Source: CAYRES01 sp964423425 (GTDB lineage Bacteria; Actinomycetota; Thermoleophilia; RBG-16-64-13). Taken from it: DNA of 64,000 nt. Below, piece by piece: positions 60,190-64,000 of the stretch. The DNA is taken from the NCBI GenBank assembly GCA_964423425.1, contig CAYRES010000012.1:18094-82093 (forward strand), written 5' to 3'. The notes beneath the pieces were generated by a model. It made no database searches and had not been told where the DNA came from. It saw only the letters and a program-made list of their open reading frames with translations. Position numbers and translations under genes: made by a program. Every line of letters begins with the position of its first letter. Position 1 is the first letter of the stretch.

Positions 60190-61575
60190 CTACACGGCGA
60201 CCGCCCGGAAACCGTGTTCGGCCTGCTCCAGCTCGAACTCCACCCCACACACCGGACACACCGCTCTGTCACCCGCGGCCGCTCCCGGCTCGAGCTGCAT
60301 CTCGTGCCGGCACACCGGGCACTCGACCCCCCTGAACTGTGTGCGCAAGGTGACTTCGAACATCTGCTTCAGCATCCCGGCATCCAGCTGCTTCTTGTGC
60401 CTGCCCTCTCTCACCGCCTCTTCGAGCGCGCCCGCCTCGGCTACATTTCCCAGGAGAAAGGCACCCACCAGCACATCGTCCGGGTCGAATACGAGTTTCT
60501 TGTAGTAGTCGCCCAAGCCTCCAGGGGCAAGACTGGATCCTCCCCGCATCTCCCCATACCCCGACCGATAGCCGACGACGGTGAGGCCGACGGCCGCGAG
60601 GCTCAACCCGCACACCCGCCAGTTCATCATGGGAACCGGGCTACGAACCGTCTCCTCGCCACCCGCCATGAGCGCTCCGGCTGCGGCCCCACCCCTCCAG
60701 GCCTGCAGGTAACTCATGTAGTTTCGCGGAGAGATCACGTCACCGGCGGCGAAGACATCGTCCCACGCCGTTGCGTAAGAAGGTCCCACAACCAGGGAAT
60801 CGCCGGGACAGAGGAAGCCCAGCGCCGGCTCGTAGTCGTCGCAGTAGCAGACGACGGAGGCTTCGTACACAGAGCCCTCCCGAGTCACGTATCCGCCGGA
60901 ACGGCCATCCCGGTCGAGCACCGCAGTGACCTCGGCCTGCATCACGATCTGCGCACCGGCCGCCTGCAGTCGGTTCTCCAATGCGGCGGAGGCGATATCG
61001 TCGAACAGCGCCGGCACGAGTCTGGACCCCGACACCAGATAGGTGGTGGAGAAGCCCCGCTCGAGGAGACCCTGTACGGCCTCGAGAGCGAGGAGGGTGT
61101 CGCCATACACCACGGCGGTCCTTTCCCCACCCCGCGCCGCCATCGCCTCGTCTTCCTGTGGCTGCCCGGCGACGCGTCGAATCTCAGACAGCGTCCTCAT
61201 ACTGTTCAGTCCCGGCAGGGAGGTGCCCTCGATACTTCGGGGCAGGGCCCTCTTTCCCGTGGCGATGAGCGCCCGCGTGAAGTCGAGCCCGCTGCCATCG
61301 GCCAACGTCACCTCGTGAGCCGCAGGGTCGAAAGCCGCCACCCTGTTGCCCGCAACGAGCCGGATGCGGCGCTCGTCGAGAGACGAGCCAGGCCTACTCA
61401 TGATGCGGGCCGCGGACAGCCGTCCAGCGAGCACGTCGCGCAGTTGCGGGCGCCGGTAGAAAGGCTCCGTCTCTTCCGACACGACGACGACCTCGGCCTC
61501 CGTGTCAAGGTCACCTACCGCTTCGGCCGCCCGGGCGGCTGCGACCCCACCTCCGATGATCAGATACCGCTCCAC
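60190..61575 (-). CDS. FAD-dependent pyridine-nucleotide-disulfide-type oxidoreductase with zinc-ribbon tail
   Basis: A 461-residue flavoprotein: FAD loop YLIIGGGVAAARAAEA, FYRRPQLRDVLAG, ATGKRALP, NAD loop AVVYGDTLLALEAVQGL, and the second FAD motif VFAAGDVISP. A C-terminal zinc ribbon (about 415-450, CPVCRHEMQLE and CPVCGVEFELEQ) is unusual, resembling a rubredoxin-like acceptor. The GTG at 61575 follows GGAGGTG. It is convergent with the DUF255 gene. Partner unknown. Confidence 0.85.
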   Translation of the reverse strand: MERYLIIGGGVAAARAAEAVGDLDTEAEVVVVSEETEPFYRRPQLRDVLAGRLSAARIMSRPGSSLDERRIRLVAGNRVAAFDPAAHEVTLADGSGLDFTRALIATGKRALPRSIEGTSLPGLNSMRTLSEIRRVAGQPQEDEAMAARGGERTAVVYGDTLLALEAVQGLLERGFSTTYLVSGSRLVPALFDDIASAALENRLQAAGAQIVMQAEVTAVLDRDGRSGGYVTREGSVYEASVVCYCDDYEPALGFLCPGDSLVVGPSYATAWDDVFAAGDVISPRNYMSYLQAWRGGAAAGALMAGGEETVRSPVPMMNWRVCGLSLAAVGLTVVGYRSGYGEMRGGSSLAPGGLGDYYKKLVFDPDDVLVGAFLLGNVAEAGALEEAVREGRHKKQLDAGMLKQMFEVTLRTQFRGVECPVCRHEMQLEPGAAAGDRAVCPVCGVEFELEQAEHGFRAVAV

Positions 61576-61730
61576 CCTCGCACCTCCGTGTGTGCTGGTT
61601 TGCGAGTACACTCATACACGAAACCCTTGTGCGAACCGCACCCCTCCACTAGACTGGGGGCGATCCATCGCTCTCTACCCGAGGTGGCTGCCCGCTCTTC
61701 ACCACCCGCGGGACTTCTTGACAGGTAACT

Positions 61731-62687
61731 ATGCCCAACACTCCGTGCAACATAAGCCTCGACACTTTGGCGGAAGCCCTCGGGGACCGCACCCGGCGAG
61801 ACATCTACACTCATATCTCAGAGGCGGAGCACCCTCTCACCGCCTCTGAGGTGGGCGAGGCTTTCGGTGTGCACCGCACAGTGGCCCGCTCCCACCTGGA
61901 GCGGCTCGTAAACGCAGGGCTGCTTGAAGCGGCGGCCGCCCGCCGGCCTGGCGGCGGGCGGCCCCCCCAGGGGTACGCCCGTAGCGCCCGCCGCCGCGGC
62001 ATTCAGCATCCCGAGCGCCACAACGAGATGCTGGCCGATCTCCTGCTCTCCACGCTGCGCAGCTTCGGCGAGGCCGCGCCCATCGTGGCGGAGCGGGTGG
62101 GCTTCGACTACGGCCGGCGCCTCCATGCCGAGGCGTCCGGGCAGACCGCCGCCGTGGGTGAGAAGACCGCCGCCGCTGTGGTCGAGACCGAGGCCGCTGA
62201 GGGTGGGGCTCCCACCGCCGGTGCCGAGGCCGCCGAGAGTGGCGGAGCGTCCGCCGGCGACACAGGGCCCATCACCACCGCTGAGGAACTCCAGGAGCGG
62301 CTCGAACCCCTCACGAGAGCCGGGGCTCACATCAAAGCCCGCCTCGCAGATGGACGGCTGGAGATCGACGTGGAGAACTGCCTTTTCAGCGAGCTGGCCG
62401 ACCGGGACCCGGCTCTCGTGTGTACCCTCGATCGCGGCCTCCTCAGCGGGCTGCTCTCCGACGGCCATTCCCGCTGGACCGCCATCTCTGATCGCACAGG
62501 CTCCACTGACCACCCAACCAAGCCCGGCCATACGCACCAAGGCGGTCGAGTCAGGTGCGAGCCCCCCTGCCGCCTCAGTTTCGTTCGTCACACCTGGGCC
62601 TCCGCAGGCACGAGTGACCGGCCCTGGCCCAGAGCGGAGATCGGGAGCCGACCGGCGCCCGCAGGCGTGAACCGTCCTCTCAGCTAG
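61731..62687 (+). CDS. ArsR/SufR-like HTH regulator
   Basis: A 318-residue protein: winged helix (about 10-90, LAEALGDRTRRDIYTHISEA, HPLTASEVGEAFGVHRTVAR), an effector part (about 100-250, DYGRRLHAEASG, DVENCLFSELADRDPALVC), then an unconserved, Arg/Pro/His-rich tail. A Gly/Ala/Glu-rich insert (about 140-180) interrupts the effector domain. The family resembles SufR/DUF-type regulators with Cys ligands. The tail may reflect a frameshift. Its 3' end overlaps the GntR gene by 4 nt. Confidence 0.7.
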   Translation: MPNTPCNISLDTLAEALGDRTRRDIYTHISEAEHPLTASEVGEAFGVHRTVARSHLERLVNAGLLEAAAARRPGGGRPPQGYARSARRRGIQHPERHNEMLADLLLSTLRSFGEAAPIVAERVGFDYGRRLHAEASGQTAAVGEKTAAAVVETEAAEGGAPTAGAEAAESGGASAGDTGPITTAEELQERLEPLTRAGAHIKARLADGRLEIDVENCLFSELADRDPALVCTLDRGLLSGLLSDGHSRWTAISDRTGSTDHPTKPGHTHQGGRVRCEPPCRLSFVRHTWASAGTSDRPWPRAEIGSRPAPAGVNRPLS

Positions 62688-63427
62688 CGGCAGCTCGACA
62701 AGCACTCGGCTTCGTGGGAATCACCCTCGAATGATTCCGCCAGCCACACCTCGGCCCCGTGTTGGATGTGTTCCTCCATGGCCTCCCGGGCAGCCTGGGG
62801 ATCCTGCTCCCGGATGGCCTCGAGGATGCACTCGTGGTCGCGCAACTGCCCGGCGGCAATCACCTTGTAGGTCGACCGGGTCTCGGTGGCGAACAGCTCA
62901 GCGCGGGAAGACTGTATGGCAGCTCGCAGTCGCTCACTGCCGGCCGCATCAGCGATGAGATTGTGGAACACGGTGTCCAGCGCACGAAGCTTCTCGGCCA
63001 CATCCCGGCTCACCCTGTCCGTGTCGGGTGGGAGGACGAGCGCCACCAAGCCCACCACCTCCGCCATGCGCTCCACCTGCTCCTCGGTCCTTCGCAGGGC
63101 GGCAAGCTCGGCGGCCCGTACCTCCACCGCGATGCGAAAGTCCAGGATGTCTCTCACCTTGTGGCGGTTGGCCTTCATGGCCTCTCTCCACTCGAGGATG
63201 GGGCGATCAAGGTCGGTGACGAACCAGCCTCCCTTCGACCCCAAGCGTTTTGTCAGGTACCCCTCCTCCTCGAGCGCCGCGAGAGCCGGGCGCAGGGTGG
63301 AGCGGGCTACACCGAGTGAAGCGGCAAGTTCTCGCTCCGGAGGCAGGCGGTCACCGGGGGCGTAGGAGTGGCCCTGCACTCTGAGTCTGAGCGTCGTCGT
63401 GATCTCTTCGACCTTGCCGGGCCGCAT
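62684..63427 (-). CDS. GntR-family regulator, FadR subfamily
   Basis: A 247-residue regulator: winged helix (about 15-80, YAPGDRLPPERELAASLGVA, TLRPALAALEEEGYLT) and a C-terminal FCD domain (about 95-235) with metal ligands in LDTVFHNLIADAAG and HECILEAI. FadR-type regulators respond to carboxylic acids. GGGGAGGACTGAT precedes the ATG. It starts one base after the stop of the hydantoinase gene, which it probably controls (inference). Confidence 0.92.
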   Translation of the reverse strand: MRPGKVEEITTTLRLRVQGHSYAPGDRLPPERELAASLGVARSTLRPALAALEEEGYLTKRLGSKGGWFVTDLDRPILEWREAMKANRHKVRDILDFRIAVEVRAAELAALRRTEEQVERMAEVVGLVALVLPPDTDRVSRDVAEKLRALDTVFHNLIADAAGSERLRAAIQSSRAELFATETRSTYKVIAAGQLRDHECILEAIREQDPQAAREAMEEHIQHGAEVWLAESFEGDSHEAECLSSCR

Positions 63428-63428
63428 A

Positions 63429-64000
63429 TCAGTCCTCCCCGCTTTTCGTCGCCCCCCGCAGCCGCTTCGTCTCTTCCCGATCGACGGCGAAGGTATCGGG
63501 GTCGACAGCCACTCCATAGTCGCGGCGGGCCGCCTCCAGGCTCACCTTGTGGTTGCGCACATCCTGGAGCACCTTCTCCGGCGGGCGCTTCCTGGGGTCG
63601 CCCCAGCCGCCTCCTCCTCCCGAGATCTGATAGTAGAGGGTGCCCGCAGGCACGTCTTTCACCAAGTCCTTCGTGGCCAGTGTTTCGGGTTCGGTCTCTC
63701 CGGGCCGAGTGATCTGGATGATGTTCAGGGCACCGTCCCCTCCCCCGTGAGCGCCGTGGGAGGGTTCCACGTCACCATCACCGAAGGTGACGATCTTCAC
63801 GTTCTCTCCTCCCACCCGATAGGAGACCTCGGTGCCCAGGCCGCCTCTGAACCAACCCGGTCCGGCGGAGTCGATGAGATACTCGTGGGTGAGCACCAAG
63901 TGCGGGGTGGCCTGCTCGAAGATCTCGTAGTCCTGGTCGAGTACCCCGCCGGAGGCGTCGATCATGCCGATGTGGTCGTAGCCGTCGCAGCCGTAGATGC
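63429..64000 (-). CDS. Hydantoinase B/oxoprolinase-family subunit, 3' part
   Basis: Only the C-terminal 190 residues are present; the gene continues past the right edge. FRGGLGTEVSYRVGGENVKI, GGGDGALNIIQITRPGE and QISGGGGGWGDPRKRP are typical of the C-terminus of HyuB / N-methylhydantoinase B subunits, which hydrolyse hydantoins or 5-oxoproline with ATP. The partner hyuA gene is probably upstream beyond the window. Confidence 0.9.
   Translation of the reverse strand, partial: IYGCDGYDHIGMIDASGGVLDQDYEIFEQATPHLVLTHEYLIDSAGPGWFRGGLGTEVSYRVGGENVKIVTFGDGDVEPSHGAHGGGDGALNIIQITRPGETEPETLATKDLVKDVPAGTLYYQISGGGGGWGDPRKRPPEKVLQDVRNHKVSLEAARRDYGVAVDPDTFAVDREETKRLRGATKSGED

Noticed and set aside
60151..61728. 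525-codon open frame on the plus strand
   Set aside because: Antisense to the FAD oxidoreductase, which has intact nucleotide-binding motifs.
1..64000. tRNA, rRNA, CRISPR, IS or prophage elements
   Set aside because: No T-loop signatures, spaced direct repeats, transposase or phage motifs were recognized by eye on either strand.

Overview
The window is 64 kb of GC-rich bacterial chromosome with about 60 genes. Most are packed into short same-strand operons with ATGA or GTGA overlaps. Gene content suggests an anaerobic, Gram-positive-type lineage, most likely a deep-branching anaerobic actinomycete (inference). Evidence seen: a [4Fe-4S]-type hybrid cluster protein, an aldehyde:ferredoxin oxidoreductase, flavin reductase and Fe-S flavoproteins, a selenocysteine-containing SelD, the two-subunit glycine decarboxylase GcvPA/GcvPB, a CGAAC-N4-GTTCG SOS box, an actinobacterial-type Nur box and a SpoIIAA/SpoIIAB-type pair. 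There are no CRISPR arrays, insertion sequences, prophage genes, tRNAs or rRNAs. A 10-base N gap flanked by homopolymer tracts lies near 32.45 kb, so that stretch is unreliable.

Layout, left half. 0-3.3 kb: a small zinc-ribbon gene, then hcp divergent from a Crp/Fnr regulator with a TTGAC-N4-GTCAA operator between them. 3.3-8.8 kb: PrsW-like protease, DUF362 ferredoxin protein, ROK sugar kinase, and an Ig-domain L,D-transpeptidase. 9-14.3 kb: an overlapping chain AOR - class II aldolase - NUDIX - HD protein - asparaginase/GNAT fusion, where two genes lack a canonical start codon although the conserved protein runs upstream of the first one. 14.4-24 kb: discoidin-like membrane protein, SOS-controlled dinB, a single-chain (eukaryote-like) PurL, a membrane protein, a 48-nt perfect palindrome, and a lipoprotein transglutaminase. 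24.6-33.6 kb: flavin reductase, ModE-type regulator, an encapsulated-ferritin-type protein without encapsulin, then a minus-strand operon rhomboid - queuosine-tRNA mannosyltransferase - two flavoproteins - galE, divergent endonuclease IV, and a sigma-70 factor.

Layout, right half. 33.7-41.5 kb: GNAT, ParA-FtsZ pair, B12-dependent radical SAM protein, and a CpxP-like protein upstream of a two-component system. 41.8-47.2 kb: gcvT-gcvPA-gcvPB, then an orphan branched-chain amino-acid-type binding lipoprotein. 47.6-50.9 kb: CapA-like protein, thioredoxin-like protein, and a frameshifted polysaccharide deacetylase. 51.2-53.3 kb: anti-sigma antagonist, anti-sigma kinase and a multi-cluster Fe-S protein. 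53.3-57.5 kb: SelD (TGA read as Sec) divergent from nur-nikMN-nikQ-nikO, whose predicted leaderless promoter carries a Nur box. 57.5-64 kb: PspC, two small zinc-ribbon proteins, DUF255 thioredoxin protein, FAD oxidoreductase with a zinc-ribbon tail, an HTH regulator, a FadR-type GntR regulator and the 3' part of a hydantoinase B gene.

Common threads are metal and redox homeostasis (nickel import, selenium, iron storage, Fe-S proteins, nitrosative stress), envelope remodelling, and unusual translation or transcription starts: leaderless promoters at dinB and nur, and candidate AUC, ACG and GUU initiators. The noncanonical starts and the Sec codon are the features most likely to be missed by automatic annotation.
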